The notes: a model not told the origin generated them from the sequence alone. DNA of 64,000 bases from Nocardioides sp. NBC_00368 (GCF_036090055.1 NZ_CP107970.1:3164501-3228500), one strand, 5' to 3'; shown: positions 34,140 to 43,701, numbered from the stretch's first letter. A program made the numbers and translations.

Positions 34140-36866
34140 TCAGCCCAGCTGCGCGAGGATCGAGTCGCACTCGATCCTCGCGCAGCGGGCGTCCTCGTGC
34201 TTGCCGAGGGCCGTGCGGGTCTCGGCCAGGTGGCCGAGGGCGTCTGCCAGTCCGGGTAGGTCGCCGGCGGCACGCAGCTTGGTGACCGCCTCCTCGAAGT
34301 GGCCGGCAGCCTCGTCGAACGAGCCGAGCTGCTGGTGGATCCAGCCGATGGTGGCGACGACGTTGCCCTCGCTGCGGGCGCCGGGCGCCACCCGGCGCAG
34401 CTCGGCGAGCGCCGCCTCGCAGTGCCGAAGGCCCGACTCGTAGTCACCGTCCAGAGCCTCGTAGAGACCCAGTCGTCCGGTCGTCCAGGCCGCGCGGATG
34501 GGGTCGCCGGCGCGAGCGAGGACGTCCGCCGCCCGAGCCGCGTACGCAGCAGCCCCGGCATGATCGCCAGAGGCCGTCGCCACGGTGGCGAGCCGGTGCA
34601 GGGTCTTGCCCTCCGCCGCCAGGTCGGCCGACTCCATCGCCAGGTCGAGGGCCCGGCCGAGGTGGTCGAGCGCGTCCTCGACCCGGCCGAGACGCCCGCA
34701 CGCCGCCCCGGCGGCTCGGTGCAGGACGCCGAGCCCGGCCGGGTCGCCGCCCTGCGAGACGTTGCGGCGCACACCCGGGAGCGCGGCCTCGGCCAGCGCA
34801 GCCAGCTCGATCCAGCGTCCCTGGAGGTCGAGCAGACGCTCGAGGGCGCCGACGAGCAGGACGATCCGATCGAGCGCGATGCCTCGGGCGACGGCCGCGT
34901 CGATCACCCGTGACATCACCGGCAGCTGCGTGGCGATCCAGACCAGTGCCTCGGCGCTGTCCCCGACGATCTCGACCGTGACCCCGTCGCGCATCGGCTC
35001 GGTGGCGTCGAGGTGGCTCTGGTGGGGGTCATAGGCGCTGTGCACTGACCGCGCGCTGAAGACGTAGTGGTCGATCATCCGCAGCTCGGCCTCGCGACGG
35101 TCCTCGTCGAGCTCGTGCCTCGCGAGGTCGGCGGCGTACTCCCGGAGCAGGTCGTGCAGCACGAACCGGCCGGGGGCGACCTCGGTGAGCAGGTTGGCCT
35201 CGGTGAGCTCGTCGAGCAGGCGGCGGACCCGCACGCGCGGGATCCCGGCCAGGCTGGCCGCGGCCAGGACGGTGAGCGTCGGCCCCGGGTGCAGACCGAT
35301 CAGCCGGAAGAGCCGCGCGGCCGCGTCGGACAGATGCCGCACCGACCACGAGAAGGTCGCCCGGAGATCGCCGCGTCCTCCGCCGAACCCGTCCAGGCGC
35401 GACTCCCCGAGCTCCTCGGCCAGGTCGGCGAGGGCGTAGGCCGGCCGGGTCGCCGCCCGGGCAGCCACCACCGAGAGCGTCAGCGGCAGCGAGGCGCACA
35501 GCTCGATGATCCGCTCCACCGCCTCCGGCTCGGCGAGGAGACGGTCCTCGCCGAGGCGTCCGGCCAGCAGCTCATAGGCCTCGACGTCGTCGAGCAGCCC
35601 CAGCTCCATCGGCTTCGCGCCTGCCTCCGCGACCAGCCCGGAGAGCCTGTTGCGGCTGGTCACCAGCGTCACGCAGCCAGGACTGCCGGGCAGCAGGCTG
35701 CGGACCTGCTCGCTGTCGCGGGCGTTGTCGAGCACGAGCAGCACCCGCTTGTCGGCGAGCCTGCTGCGCAGCAGCCCGGCCCGGCCGTCGATGTCCTGCG
35801 GCTGGCGGGAGCGTTCGACCCCGAACGCCTCGAGCACCACCCCGAGCGCGTCCAGCGGATCGAGCGCGTCGCGCGGGTCGAAGCCGCGCAGATTCACGAA
35901 CACCTGCCCGTCCGGGAAGTGGTGAGCGCTCCGATGCGCCCAGTAGAGCGCCAGCGTCGTCTTGCCGATCCCCGCCGTGCCGGCGATCGCCGAGATCACG
36001 ACGGCCCGGCCCTCGTCCTCGGCGGCGAGCTCGTCGAGCATCGTCAGATGGTCTTCACGACCGGCGAAGGCGGCGACGACGGGCGGCAGCTGGCGCGGCA
36101 CGATCTGCACGTAGCCCGGCCCGGACGCAGTCTCGGGATCGTCGCCGTCGAGGATGCGCAGGTGCAGGTCGCGTACGTCCTTGGACGGCTCGACCCCGAG
36201 CTCGTCGCGGAGGAGGTGGAAGAGGCGCTGGTAGGCGTCGAGGGCCTCGGCGGTGCGGCCCGACTGCCACAGCGCGGTCATCAGTAGCAGCCACAGGCGT
36301 TCGCGCAGCGGGTTGTCCTGGACGAACGGGCCCAGGTCACCCACCACGGCGGCCTGCCGGCCGAGCGCCAGATCGGCGGCGGCGCGCGACTCGACGGCGA
36401 CCAGACGCAGCTCGTCGAGCCGGGCGGCCTCGGTCGCGATCATCCGGGACTCGTTGATCCCGCCGTACGCACCCCCGGTCCACAGCCCCAGCGCAGCGTC
36501 GAAGAGCATGCTGGCCCGCTCGTGATCCCCGGCATCGGCGGAGGCGCGGCCCTGCTCGACCAGCTCCTCGAACCGGACCTGGTCGACATCCGCGCCGACC
36601 AGCGCATAGCCGTTCGCCCGGCGCTCCAAGTGGTGGCGGTGCTCGCCGAGCGCGCGGCGCAGGTCGCGGATGCGCTGGTGAAGGAGGTTCACCCCCGTTG
36701 CCGGGGGTGAACCTCTCCACAGCTCGTCGACCAGCAGGTCGGAGGAGACCGGAGCGCCACGTGCCGCCACGAGCATGGCGAGCAGCGTCCGCCGCGTACG
36801 CGACAGCCGCTGCACCGTGCCGTCGTCACAGATGAGCTCGACGGCGCCAAGGACCCGGACCCGCAC
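34140..36866 (-). CDS. SARP/AfsR-family transcriptional regulator with NB-ARC and TPR domains
   Basis: 908 residues. An N-terminal OmpR-like winged helix (LLAMLVAARGAPVSSDLLVDELWRG) and BTAD helices are followed by an NB-ARC ATPase (Walker A GTAGIGKTTLALYWAH, Walker B VLLVLDNARDSEQV, GLPL-like LPLTLSVVAA) and C-terminal TPR-like helices. Large SARPs of this type activate antibiotic or developmental genes in actinomycetes after ATP-dependent signalling. No biosynthetic cluster lies next to it, so its target is unclear. Start GTG 36866 has AGGAGG 4 nt upstream; GTG 36869 is also possible. Confidence 0.92.
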   Translation of the reverse strand: MRVRVLGAVELICDDGTVQRLSRTRRTLLAMLVAARGAPVSSDLLVDELWRGSPPATGVNLLHQRIRDLRRALGEHRHHLERRANGYALVGADVDQVRFEELVEQGRASADAGDHERASMLFDAALGLWTGGAYGGINESRMIATEAARLDELRLVAVESRAAADLALGRQAAVVGDLGPFVQDNPLRERLWLLLMTALWQSGRTAEALDAYQRLFHLLRDELGVEPSKDVRDLHLRILDGDDPETASGPGYVQIVPRQLPPVVAAFAGREDHLTMLDELAAEDEGRAVVISAIAGTAGIGKTTLALYWAHRSAHHFPDGQVFVNLRGFDPRDALDPLDALGVVLEAFGVERSRQPQDIDGRAGLLRSRLADKRVLLVLDNARDSEQVRSLLPGSPGCVTLVTSRNRLSGLVAEAGAKPMELGLLDDVEAYELLAGRLGEDRLLAEPEAVERIIELCASLPLTLSVVAARAATRPAYALADLAEELGESRLDGFGGGRGDLRATFSWSVRHLSDAAARLFRLIGLHPGPTLTVLAAASLAGIPRVRVRRLLDELTEANLLTEVAPGRFVLHDLLREYAADLARHELDEDRREAELRMIDHYVFSARSVHSAYDPHQSHLDATEPMRDGVTVEIVGDSAEALVWIATQLPVMSRVIDAAVARGIALDRIVLLVGALERLLDLQGRWIELAALAEAALPGVRRNVSQGGDPAGLGVLHRAAGAACGRLGRVEDALDHLGRALDLAMESADLAAEGKTLHRLATVATASGDHAGAAAYAARAADVLARAGDPIRAAWTTGRLGLYEALDGDYESGLRHCEAALAELRRVAPGARSEGNVVATIGWIHQQLGSFDEAAGHFEEAVTKLRAAGDLPGLADALGHLAETRTALGKHEDARCARIECDSILAQLG

Positions 36867-36985
36867 CACACCTCCTGTTGACCACGCAGCATTACGTCCG
36901 AGACGACCCATCGTCTCATCACCACACAGATGGTGACGCGGAATGCCGCCAGACGGTTGCCTGGAGGTTGGCTAAAATTTCTGGC

Positions 36986-37570
36986 TTACGGAACCCGCCA
37001 CAGGCCGCTCTCGCCGCCCTTGTCGATCTGGAAAGCCACCTGCTTGATGTTGACCCCGACCGGGACGACGAACGGCACCAGGGCCGTCCGCTGGTCACGC
37101 GGCTGCAACCCGAACGGGTTGGGGAACACCTCGCCGCCGTCGACCGCCACCGTGCTGGGCTGGCTCTTGTACTTCTTCCCCGAGGCATCGATGACCGTCG
37201 TACCGGTCGCCGGGGTGTCGTTGAACACCCGCGACCCGGCGTTGACGACCTGGATCTCGACGGCCATCACACGCGACCCCGGCGGGGTCTCGGTGCCATT
37301 GGTGAACGACGTCTCGAAGACGTCCTGCACGGTCACCCTCAACAGGATTCCGGGTGCCTCGCCCTTGATGGTGCCCTCTGCCGTCAACCCCAGCTGCTGG
37401 TTCTGCTGGATCCTCTCGGTGCTGTCGACGGTGATCACCTTCTTCTCCATCGCAGGGTTCTCAGCGTGGTTGTTGCTGTAGAACCCGTAGTCGATGGAAC
37501 TGTCCGAACCGCAGCCGACCCCGGCCGCCGCGACGGCTCCCCCGAGGATCAGCATGGCCACACGACGCAC
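36986..37570 (-). CDS. DUF4352-like lipoprotein
   Basis: 194-residue exported lipoprotein (signal MRRVAMLILGGAVAAAGVGC with the lipidated Cys at its end). The mature part has an Ig-like beta fold typical of DUF4352 (GILLRVTVQDVFE, MAVEIQVVNAGSRVF, FVVPVGVNIKQVAF). Ligand and role are unknown. GTG 37570 is preferred over 37576 because it leaves 6 nt after AGGAG. Codon use and GC are a little lower than neighbours, as is the 219-nt upstream gap, which shows no recognisable element. Confidence 0.8.
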   Translation of the reverse strand: MRRVAMLILGGAVAAAGVGCGSDSSIDYGFYSNNHAENPAMEKKVITVDSTERIQQNQQLGLTAEGTIKGEAPGILLRVTVQDVFETSFTNGTETPPGSRVMAVEIQVVNAGSRVFNDTPATGTTVIDASGKKYKSQPSTVAVDGGEVFPNPFGLQPRDQRTALVPFVVPVGVNIKQVAFQIDKGGESGLWRVP

Positions 37571-37795
37571 ACGCACTCCTTATGAAATTTGTTGCGATGG
37601 AAGGGTAATTGTTCCCCTTGATTTACCATGGCAACATGCCGGAGTCCAAGCAGTCGGCCTAGGGTCTAAGGTCCCAATCGCAGCACAAGTCTTGGGAGAC
37701 GATTTCCACAGAACCACGTGGCGGACGAGGACCGGAATCACCGGTGTCACGAGAAACCACGGCGTGACCAGCGAAAGCTCGTCGACCAGGCGCGC

Positions 37796-38176
37796 CTACT
37801 CGGTCCCCACGGCCGGACGCTCGACGAGAGCAGCCAGTTTCGCCGGAGCCTGGATGCAGTAGGAGTCGGTCAGGAGCTCCGCGACCTCGTCCCAGTCGGT
37901 GGCGTCGCCGACGATCATCCCGACCACGTTGCCGCCCCAGCCGGCCTTGAAATAGGGGTGGCCGAGGTGCTCGAAGGCGACCACCTCGTCGGGCTCGGCA
38001 CGGAACACGATCCGGAAGAGCTGGTCCTCGCCGCCGAAGACATGGGCGATGGTCGCCTGACCGACCCGCCAGCGTATGCCGACCCATGCGTCGTCCTCGA
38101 GACACTTCGGGAACGCGGTGAGGATCTCCCTCAGCCGCGCCACCATCGCCTCGGGAACCTCAGGACGCTCAGCCAT
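37796..38176 (-). CDS. MmcQ/YjbR-family protein
   Basis: 126-residue small alpha/beta protein. WVGIRWRVGQATIAHVFGGEDQLFRIVFRAEPDE and HPYFKAGWGG match the YjbR-like fold, described as a double-wing DNA-binding family of unknown function. ATG 38176; divergent from the MarR-type operon, with the 76-nt gap carrying that operon's promoter and a palindrome. Confidence 0.82.
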   Translation of the reverse strand: MAERPEVPEAMVARLREILTAFPKCLEDDAWVGIRWRVGQATIAHVFGGEDQLFRIVFRAEPDEVVAFEHLGHPYFKAGWGGNVVGMIVGDATDWDEVAELLTDSYCIQAPAKLAALVERPAVGTE

Positions 38177-38204
38177 GCTGCCGATCCTGCCAGGGACCAC
38201 CGAC

Positions 38205-38240
38205 AGCGTTAATTGCTATACATGTTTATGATCAACATGT
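38205..38240 (+). promoter_or_regulatory. Promoter with palindromic operator for the MarR-type operon
   Basis: ACATGTT (38220-38226) and AACATGT (38234-38240) form a perfect 7-nt inverted repeat around TATGATC. A -10-like TATACA overlaps its left arm (38217-38222), and the palindrome ends 12 nt before the first ATG. The overlap with the promoter suggests autorepression by the MarR protein encoded just downstream. Confidence 0.55.
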
Positions 38241-38252
38241 AGGTTTTCTGGC

Positions 38253-38717
38253 ATGAAGAAGCAGACGATCGGATACGTCGTGTGGCGACTCGCCATGCGT
38301 CTGCGGGTGTCGATGGACCGAGCTCTCGCGCCGCTGGGTCTGACCCACGCGCAGTACTCGCTCATCGCCTCCCTCCACGGCCTCCGCGCCTCGGAGGCCC
38401 CCACCCAGAAGCAGCTGGCCGACCTCACCGGCCTGGAGCCGATGTACGTCTCCAAGCTCGCCCGTCAGCTCGAGACCAAGGGCTGGGTCGAGCGCGTCCG
38501 GGACACGAAGGACACCCGAGCCGTACGCCTCGCCATCACGCCCGCGGGCACCGAGGTCACCCGCGAGGCGATCGCGGTGACCGGCCGGCTGCTCGACCAG
38601 CTCACCGCACCGCTCGGCGGCCGCGACAGCCGTCGCGCCGCCGAGGCGCAAGCAGCGCTCGAGGCGATGCTCGCCGCACCCATCGACACCGATCCCACAC
38701 CTGGAGAACGATCATGA
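38253..38717 (+). CDS. MarR-family transcriptional regulator
   Basis: 154 residues; winged helix with THAQYSLIASLHGL, TQKQLADLTGLEPMYVSKLARQLETKGWVERVRDTKDTRAVRLAITPAG. It starts 12 nt after a perfect palindrome that overlaps the promoter, pointing to self-repression. Its stop overlaps the next gene by 4 nt, so a second winged-helix-like protein is made with it. Confidence 0.92.
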   Translation: MKKQTIGYVVWRLAMRLRVSMDRALAPLGLTHAQYSLIASLHGLRASEAPTQKQLADLTGLEPMYVSKLARQLETKGWVERVRDTKDTRAVRLAITPAGTEVTREAIAVTGRLLDQLTAPLGGRDSRRAAEAQAALEAMLAAPIDTDPTPGERS

Positions 38718-39148
38718 CCACCGCCACTCCCCCTGTTCCGGGCCCGGTCACCGGCGCCAACCTCGGCGTCGCCTACTTCGCCATCCGCAAGAACCTTCTC
38801 GACGTGCTCGACGACTACGACCTGACCTTCGAGCAGTCGCTCCTGCTCAACTACCTGAGCCAGGGCGAGGCGACCCGCGCCGATCTCGTCGCGACGACCG
38901 CCGGCAACATCAAGGTCTCCGCGGCCGAGGTCGAGTCCCACCTCGACGCCGCGATCGCCCGCGGCCTGATCGCCGACGGGCTCACCCTGACTCCGGAGGG
39001 CGAGCACCTCCAGCAGCAGATCACGGAGCGCAGCCGGCCTCTGACCAGGACGTTCTTCGCGGACATCCCGGCCGATGACCTCGCCGCGACCGCACGCGTC
39101 CTGGCCACGCTCACCGAACGGGCCAACGCCGCTCTGGCCGCCTCCTGA
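38714..39148 (+). CDS. Winged-helix MarR-like partner protein
   Basis: 144 residues. It reads like a weak MarR homologue: YFAIRKNLLDVLDDYDLTFEQSLLLNYLSQGEATRADLVATT, then VESHLDAAIARGLIADGLTLTPEGEHL. The recognition helix is shorter and less basic than in the upstream regulator, so it may dimerise with it or bind ligand rather than DNA. Co-translated (ATGA overlap). Function inferred only from fold. Confidence 0.68.
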   Translation: MTTATPPVPGPVTGANLGVAYFAIRKNLLDVLDDYDLTFEQSLLLNYLSQGEATRADLVATTAGNIKVSAAEVESHLDAAIARGLIADGLTLTPEGEHLQQQITERSRPLTRTFFADIPADDLAATARVLATLTERANAALAAS

Positions 39149-39202
39149 GGGTCTGGCCGAGAATTGCCTGGCGGCTGCGCCAGGCGATTCTCGGCCAAAC
39201 CC
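39149..39202 (+). terminator. 25-bp hairpin after the MarR pair
   Basis: Arms 39149-39173 and 39178-39202 pair at 23 of 25 positions around a GCTG loop, starting right after the stop codon. No T tract follows. It ends 12 nt before the next gene, so it could also act as an attenuator of the FAD oxidoreductase. Confidence 0.65.
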
Positions 39203-39214
39203 TAAGATCGGGCC

Positions 39215-40792
39215 ATGGCACAGCAGAAGTACGACGTAGTGGTGACCGGCGGCGGTCACAACGGCCTCACCGCCGCGGCCTATCTGAGCCGGGCGGGCCT
39301 CTCCGTCCTCGTGCTGGAGCGGCTCGACCATGTCGGCGGCGCGGCGATCTCGGCGCAGGCGTTCGAGGGCTTCCCGACCCGGCTCTCGCGCTACTCCTAC
39401 CTGGTCTCGCTGCTGCCCGAGCAGATCCGCACCGACCTCGGGCTCGACATCGAGCTCGCGTCACGGCAGACCGCGTCGTACTCCCCCTTCCTCGACGGCT
39501 CCCGCGCCACCGGCCTCCTCGTGGAGACGCCGGAGGGCGAGGCCACCGCGGCGAGCTTCCGCGCGGTGACGGGGTCGGACGAGGAGTACGCCGCGTGGCA
39601 GTCCTTCTACGAGGAGGTCGCCGACCTCGCCCAGGTCGTCGCGCCCACCCTCACCTCCCCGCTGCCGACCGCTGGCACGATCCGCTCGCAAGTGGGTGCG
39701 CCGATCTGGCGCGACCTCGTCGAGCGGCCGCTGGGCGAGGCGATCGAGCGCCGGTTCAGCAACGACCTGGTCCGCGGGGTCGTCGCCACCGACGCCCTGA
39801 TCGGCACCTTCGCCGGCCTCGGCGAGGAGAGCCTGATCCAGAACCGCTGCTTCCTCTACCACTTGATCGGCAACGGCACCGGCGAGTGGCGGGTCCCGGT
39901 CGGCGGCATGGGCGCGGTCACCGGAGCGATCGCCAAGGCGGCCTACGCAGGTGGGGCGGAGGTCCTCACCGATGCGACCGTCACCTCGATCCGCGGTGGC
40001 GCGGTCGGGGAGGGCGCCGAGGTCGATTGGACCGACGCCTCCGGCTCGCACACGGTGGCAGCCGACTTCGTGCTCGCCGGCCTGGCTCCGTACCTCCTCG
40101 ACGGCCTCCTCGGCCGCACTCCCTCCCCCGCGGTCAAGCCGGTGGGCGCCCAGCTCAAGATCAACATGCTCCTCGAGCGACTCCCCCGGCTGCGCTCCGG
40201 CGAGGACCCGACCGTCGCGTTCGCCGGCACCCTCCACCTCGGCGAGTCCTACTCGGAGCTCGAGAAGGCGTACGCCGAGGCCGCCGCCGGCTCGGTGCCG
40301 ACCGAGATGCCCGGCGAGGTCTACTGCCACTCGCTGACCGACCCGTCGATCCTCGGCGACGTGCCGCCCGGCACCCAGACGCTGACCTACTTCGGCCTGC
40401 ACGCTCCGGCGACCCTCTTCGACGACCCGGCCACCCGCGAGGAGCGCAAGGCCCAGGCGGTCGAGCGCGCCATCGCCTCCCTCGACAAGCACCTGATCGA
40501 CCCCATCTCCTCCGTCGTCGCACGGAACATGGGCGGGGAGCCGTGCATCGAGGCGAAGATCCCTCAGGAGATCGAGGCCGACCTCGCCATGCCCGGCGGC
40601 CACATCTTCCACGGCGACCTGGCCTGGCCCTGGGCTCCCGACGACTCCGACCCCACCACGCCCGCCGACCGCTGGGGCGTCGCCACCGACGTCGGCAGCA
40701 TCCTGCTGTGCGGCTCCGGCGCCCGCCGCGGCGGCGCCGTCTCCGGCCTCGGTGGCCACAACGCCGCCCAGGCCGTCCTGGAGCTCCGCTGA
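39215..40792 (+). CDS. FAD-dependent oxidoreductase (phytoene desaturase-like)
   Basis: 525 residues. N-terminal FAD Rossmann motif VVVTGGGHNGLTAAAYLSRAG with ERLDHVGGAA; C-terminal FAD-contact region ILLCGSGARRGGAVSGLGGHNAA. This is the PYROXD2/CrtI-like amine-oxidase superfamily. Substrate is unknown; there are no carotenoid genes nearby, so carotenoid desaturation is unlikely. A strong hairpin precedes the start at 39215. Confidence 0.9.
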   Translation: MAQQKYDVVVTGGGHNGLTAAAYLSRAGLSVLVLERLDHVGGAAISAQAFEGFPTRLSRYSYLVSLLPEQIRTDLGLDIELASRQTASYSPFLDGSRATGLLVETPEGEATAASFRAVTGSDEEYAAWQSFYEEVADLAQVVAPTLTSPLPTAGTIRSQVGAPIWRDLVERPLGEAIERRFSNDLVRGVVATDALIGTFAGLGEESLIQNRCFLYHLIGNGTGEWRVPVGGMGAVTGAIAKAAYAGGAEVLTDATVTSIRGGAVGEGAEVDWTDASGSHTVAADFVLAGLAPYLLDGLLGRTPSPAVKPVGAQLKINMLLERLPRLRSGEDPTVAFAGTLHLGESYSELEKAYAEAAAGSVPTEMPGEVYCHSLTDPSILGDVPPGTQTLTYFGLHAPATLFDDPATREERKAQAVERAIASLDKHLIDPISSVVARNMGGEPCIEAKIPQEIEADLAMPGGHIFHGDLAWPWAPDDSDPTTPADRWGVATDVGSILLCGSGARRGGAVSGLGGHNAAQAVLELR

Positions 40793-40872
40793 CCCTCCTC
40801 GATTTGGGCCGCATCCGAGCCCGCTGCTAATGTTCTTCTCGTCGCCGAGCGCGCCTGACGCGCGAAGGACAT

Positions 40873-40945
<73 letters not shown>

Positions 40946-40951
40946 CATCGC

Positions 40952-41000
40952 AACCGGTTCTCACCTGATCCTTCAGATGAGAGCCGGTTCTTTGGTTTTG
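40952..41000 (+). terminator. Intrinsic terminator after tRNA-Lys
   Basis: AACCGGTTCTCACCTGA pairs with TCAGATGAGAGCCGGTT (15 of 17) and is followed by CTTTGGTTTT. It is the clearest Rho-independent terminator of the window. Confidence 0.85.
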
Positions 41001-41058
41001 CCCCGGGCACGCCATTCGGCACACAAAGCGCCTCTCGCACCGACTTGGTGATCTTCCG

Positions 41059-41460
41059 CTAGCCCCACGGTGGACTCTTCTTTGCCTCCGACAGCAGGTC
41101 GGACACCTCGATCGCCACGTCGCTCGACCACGTGTGGCCCGGCATGTCGGCGAGGACCTCTTGGGCGGCTTCGAGCAGCTGGACCACTCTGGCGTTGGAG
41201 TCCTCGAGATCGACGGCTGACTCGACGAACAAGCGCGCTGCCTCGTGGGCCTCCGACGAGAAGCGGTGGCCGACCGGGAGCCGGTTGCGTACGTCGTGGT
41301 GCACCAGCAGTAGGCGCAGGGCGAGAGAGGATCGGCCACTCCTGAACGGCTGCCTGGTCGCCGTGGTCAGGGCACCATGCAGCAGCAGAGCGACCGTCTC
41401 GAGCACGCGTTGACCCTCGCCTGCAAGTGGCGCGTCGGCATGCTGTTCTTTATCGGTCAC
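41059..41460 (-). CDS. Hypothetical protein
   Basis: 133 residues, no family recognised. Mostly alpha-helical by composition (LETVALLLHGALTTAT, ALRLLLVHHDVRN, FVESAVDLEDSNARVVQLLEAAQEVL) with no signal or membrane segment. Coding is supported by GGAGG with a 4-nt spacer to GTG 41460 and typical third-position GC. It sits alone between tRNA-Lys and the copper genes, on the opposite strand to both. Confidence 0.6.
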   Translation of the reverse strand: MTDKEQHADAPLAGEGQRVLETVALLLHGALTTATRQPFRSGRSSLALRLLLVHHDVRNRLPVGHRFSSEAHEAARLFVESAVDLEDSNARVVQLLEAAQEVLADMPGHTWSSDVAIEVSDLLSEAKKSPPWG

Positions 41461-41686
41461 AACGCCTCCGGGGGATCTGGAGGAGCCGAGGCTAGGAGGT
41501 AGCGCCGTTTCCTGCCTGAGTTTCGGGGGGATTTCCTTAACTTTGTGTTGGCTCGTGCGGTACCCGATGCCTTACCCCGCATGCGTTCCGCGAGGTCGTG
41601 GATGCGTACGCCGCATGAACCTCCTCCGACGTGCTCGATCAGGCCGGAGGCGGTCCTCGTTGTGCCGAGCGCCTAGGATCACAGGC

Positions 41687-42124
41687 ATGCAGGGACTCCG
41701 GACGACGGCTCCCGGGCGCGGAACGCGCCTGGCGCTTGCTGCTGTCGCGGTCGCGCTGTTCGGGCTGATGTCGATGCACGGCTGGGGATCGCACGTCGGT
41801 GCTCATCCGATGGGTGCACCCGAGAGCGCTGGGGTCATGGTCTTCATGGACCACGACGGCCTGCATGCATCCGACTTGGCGACCGCCTCCGACAGCTCGG
41901 CAGGTCAGCAGACCCAGGTCCCTGCTGACGACGAGGAAGGCGGGGGTCTTCTCGGCCTCTGCCTCGCGATCCTCACCGGACTGGTCGTGGGCATCGCGTT
42001 GACCCTGGCGCGACGTGGCATCCGGGTTCTCCGCAGCCTGCTGCCCGCCTGGCCGAGTCCGGCCCTCTACGGGCGGGATCGTGACCCGCCCGATCTGCTC
42101 CGACTCTGCGTGATCCGCTGCTGA
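41687..42124 (+). CDS. DUF6153-like membrane protein
   Basis: 145 residues with an N-terminal helix (LALAAVAVALFGLMSMHGWG) and a second at about residues 89-108 (LLGLCLAILTGLVVGIALTLA). Extracytoplasmic His/Met/Asp motifs between them (MHGWGSHVGAHPMG, MDHDGLH) look suited to metal binding. DUF6153 proteins are short actinobacterial proteins often near DUF305/copper genes; that link is recalled, not computed. It is first of a + strand run with DUF305 and a BNR lipoprotein. Confidence 0.72.
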   Translation: MQGLRTTAPGRGTRLALAAVAVALFGLMSMHGWGSHVGAHPMGAPESAGVMVFMDHDGLHASDLATASDSSAGQQTQVPADDEEGGGLLGLCLAILTGLVVGIALTLARRGIRVLRSLLPAWPSPALYGRDRDPPDLLRLCVIRC

Positions 42125-42208
42125 CAGGCCCCTGGCCACGAGGAACCCACCCGGGTGACTCGGGCTTTCGCCTGCCCAGACCACGATCACACAGATGGAG
42201 TAACTCTC

Positions 42209-42781
42209 ATGCGCAAGACCCTGACGGCCGCCGTGCTCGCGGCCGCGCTGCTCACGCTCGCTGCTTGCGGCGGCGAGGACGACAGCGACACCACCGCTGG
42301 ACACAACGACGCCGACGTCACGTTCGCCCAGCAGATGATCCCGCACCACGAGCAGGCCATCGACATGGCCGAGGCCGCCGAGACGCGGGCCGAGAGCCAG
42401 GAGGTCAAGGACCTCGCCGCCGACATCGAGGCCGCGCAGGGCCCCGAGATCGAGACCATGACCGGCTGGCTCGAGTCGTGGGGCGAGGACGTACCCGACG
42501 GTGGGATGTCCGACATGTCCGACATGGACCACGGCGACATGTCGGACGACATGAGCGGGATGATGTCGGAGGAGGACATGACGGCGCTCGAGAACGCCAC
42601 CGGCGCCGAGTTCGACCAGATGTTCCTCACGATGATGATCGAGCACCACGAAGGTGCGATCGAGATGGCCAAGACCGAGCAGGCCGACGGTGAGTCCGCC
42701 GACGCCAAGGCCCTGGCCGAGGACATCGAGACCGCTCAGACCGAGGAGATCCAGACGATGCAGGAACTGCTGAAGTCCTGA
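42209..42781 (+). CDS. DUF305 lipoprotein, probable copper-binding
   Basis: 190 residues. Signal peptide with lipobox LAAC, then two ferritin-like helical halves, each with an HH motif (QQMIPHHEQAIDMA and TMMIEHHEGAIEMA) and joined by a Met/Asp-rich loop (SDMSDMDHGDMSDD). DUF305 proteins bind copper in the periplasm or cell surface (CopM-like). GGAG lies 8 nt before the ATG. Downstream genes run the same way. Confidence 0.92.
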   Translation: MRKTLTAAVLAAALLTLAACGGEDDSDTTAGHNDADVTFAQQMIPHHEQAIDMAEAAETRAESQEVKDLAADIEAAQGPEIETMTGWLESWGEDVPDGGMSDMSDMDHGDMSDDMSGMMSEEDMTALENATGAEFDQMFLTMMIEHHEGAIEMAKTEQADGESADAKALAEDIETAQTEEIQTMQELLKS

Positions 42782-42849
42782 CCGTCGTCCACGTGTGTCG
42801 GGCAGGCCCGGTGCCTGCCCGACACCTCCCTCGATTCCGGAGCAACCTC

Positions 42850-43701
42850 ATGAACCGAACCTCCCTCGTCGCCCTGACCATCGTCGTGGCGACGGCCCTT
42901 CTCTCCACCGCCTGCGGCGAGGATCCGCGGTCCGATCGACCGGCCGCCGACGGTCACACCGAGGACGCCACCAAGGTGGGTCACATCCACGGCCTCGGGG
43001 TAGATCCCGCCGACGACACCCTCTACGTCGCGACCCACTTCGGTCTCTTCCGCGTCGATGACACAGGCGAAGCGGAGCGGGTCGCCGACCGGTGGCAGGA
43101 CACCATGGGCTTCACCGTCGTCGGCCCCGGTCACTTCCTCGGCAGCGGGCACCCCGACCTCACCGAGGACCTCCCGCCGCACCTGGGACTCATCGAGTCC
43201 ACCGACGCCGGCGAGACCTGGACGCCGCTCGCGCTGCAGGGTGAGGCCGACTTCCACATCCTCGAGCCGGCGGGTCGCATCCTCTTTGCGTACGAGTCCA
43301 CCACCGGCCGCCTGCTCCGCACCGAGGACCGCAAGCAGTTCGAGGAGGTCCTCACCGGCGACCTCGTCAGCGTCGCCGCGACCGAGAAGGCCGAGCAGCT
43401 CTACGCAACCACCGGCAAGGGTCAGCTCATCAGCATCGATGCCTCCACCGGCCGGACCCGGGAGCTCGGCGGTCCGGTCACCACGTACGTCGACACCACG
43501 GCTGAGGGTGATCTCGTCGGCATCGGTCCGGACGGTGTCGTCCGAGTCAGCGACGACGTGGGCGCGAGCTGGCAGGAGGCCGGCTCCATCGGGGGCCCGC
43601 CGGCGGCCTTCACGATCACCGAGCAGGGCTGGTACGCCGCCACGGCCGAGGCGGCGTACCGCTCGAGCGATGACGGCAAGACCTGGGAACGAGTCCTGTA
43701 G
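42850..43701 (+). CDS. BNR-repeat lipoprotein (F510_1955 glycosylhydrolase-like family)
   Basis: 283 residues. Lipobox LSTAC, then a beta-propeller-like domain beginning VGHIHGLGVDPADDTLYVATHFGLFR, with Asp-box/BNR motifs STDAGETWTP and SSDDGKTWERV. Despite the glycosylhydrolase name in databases, enzymatic activity is not shown; such genes often accompany DUF305 and copper ATPases. It lies 68 nt after DUF305 in the same orientation. Confidence 0.82.
   Translation: MNRTSLVALTIVVATALLSTACGEDPRSDRPAADGHTEDATKVGHIHGLGVDPADDTLYVATHFGLFRVDDTGEAERVADRWQDTMGFTVVGPGHFLGSGHPDLTEDLPPHLGLIESTDAGETWTPLALQGEADFHILEPAGRILFAYESTTGRLLRTEDRKQFEEVLTGDLVSVAATEKAEQLYATTGKGQLISIDASTGRTRELGGPVTTYVDTTAEGDLVGIGPDGVVRVSDDVGASWQEAGSIGGPPAAFTITEQGWYAATAEAAYRSSDDGKTWERVL

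Noticed and set aside
32419..34170. 583-codon minus-strand ORF opposite the acyl-CoA ligase
   Set aside because: Antisense shadow; the ligase motifs on the plus strand are complete.
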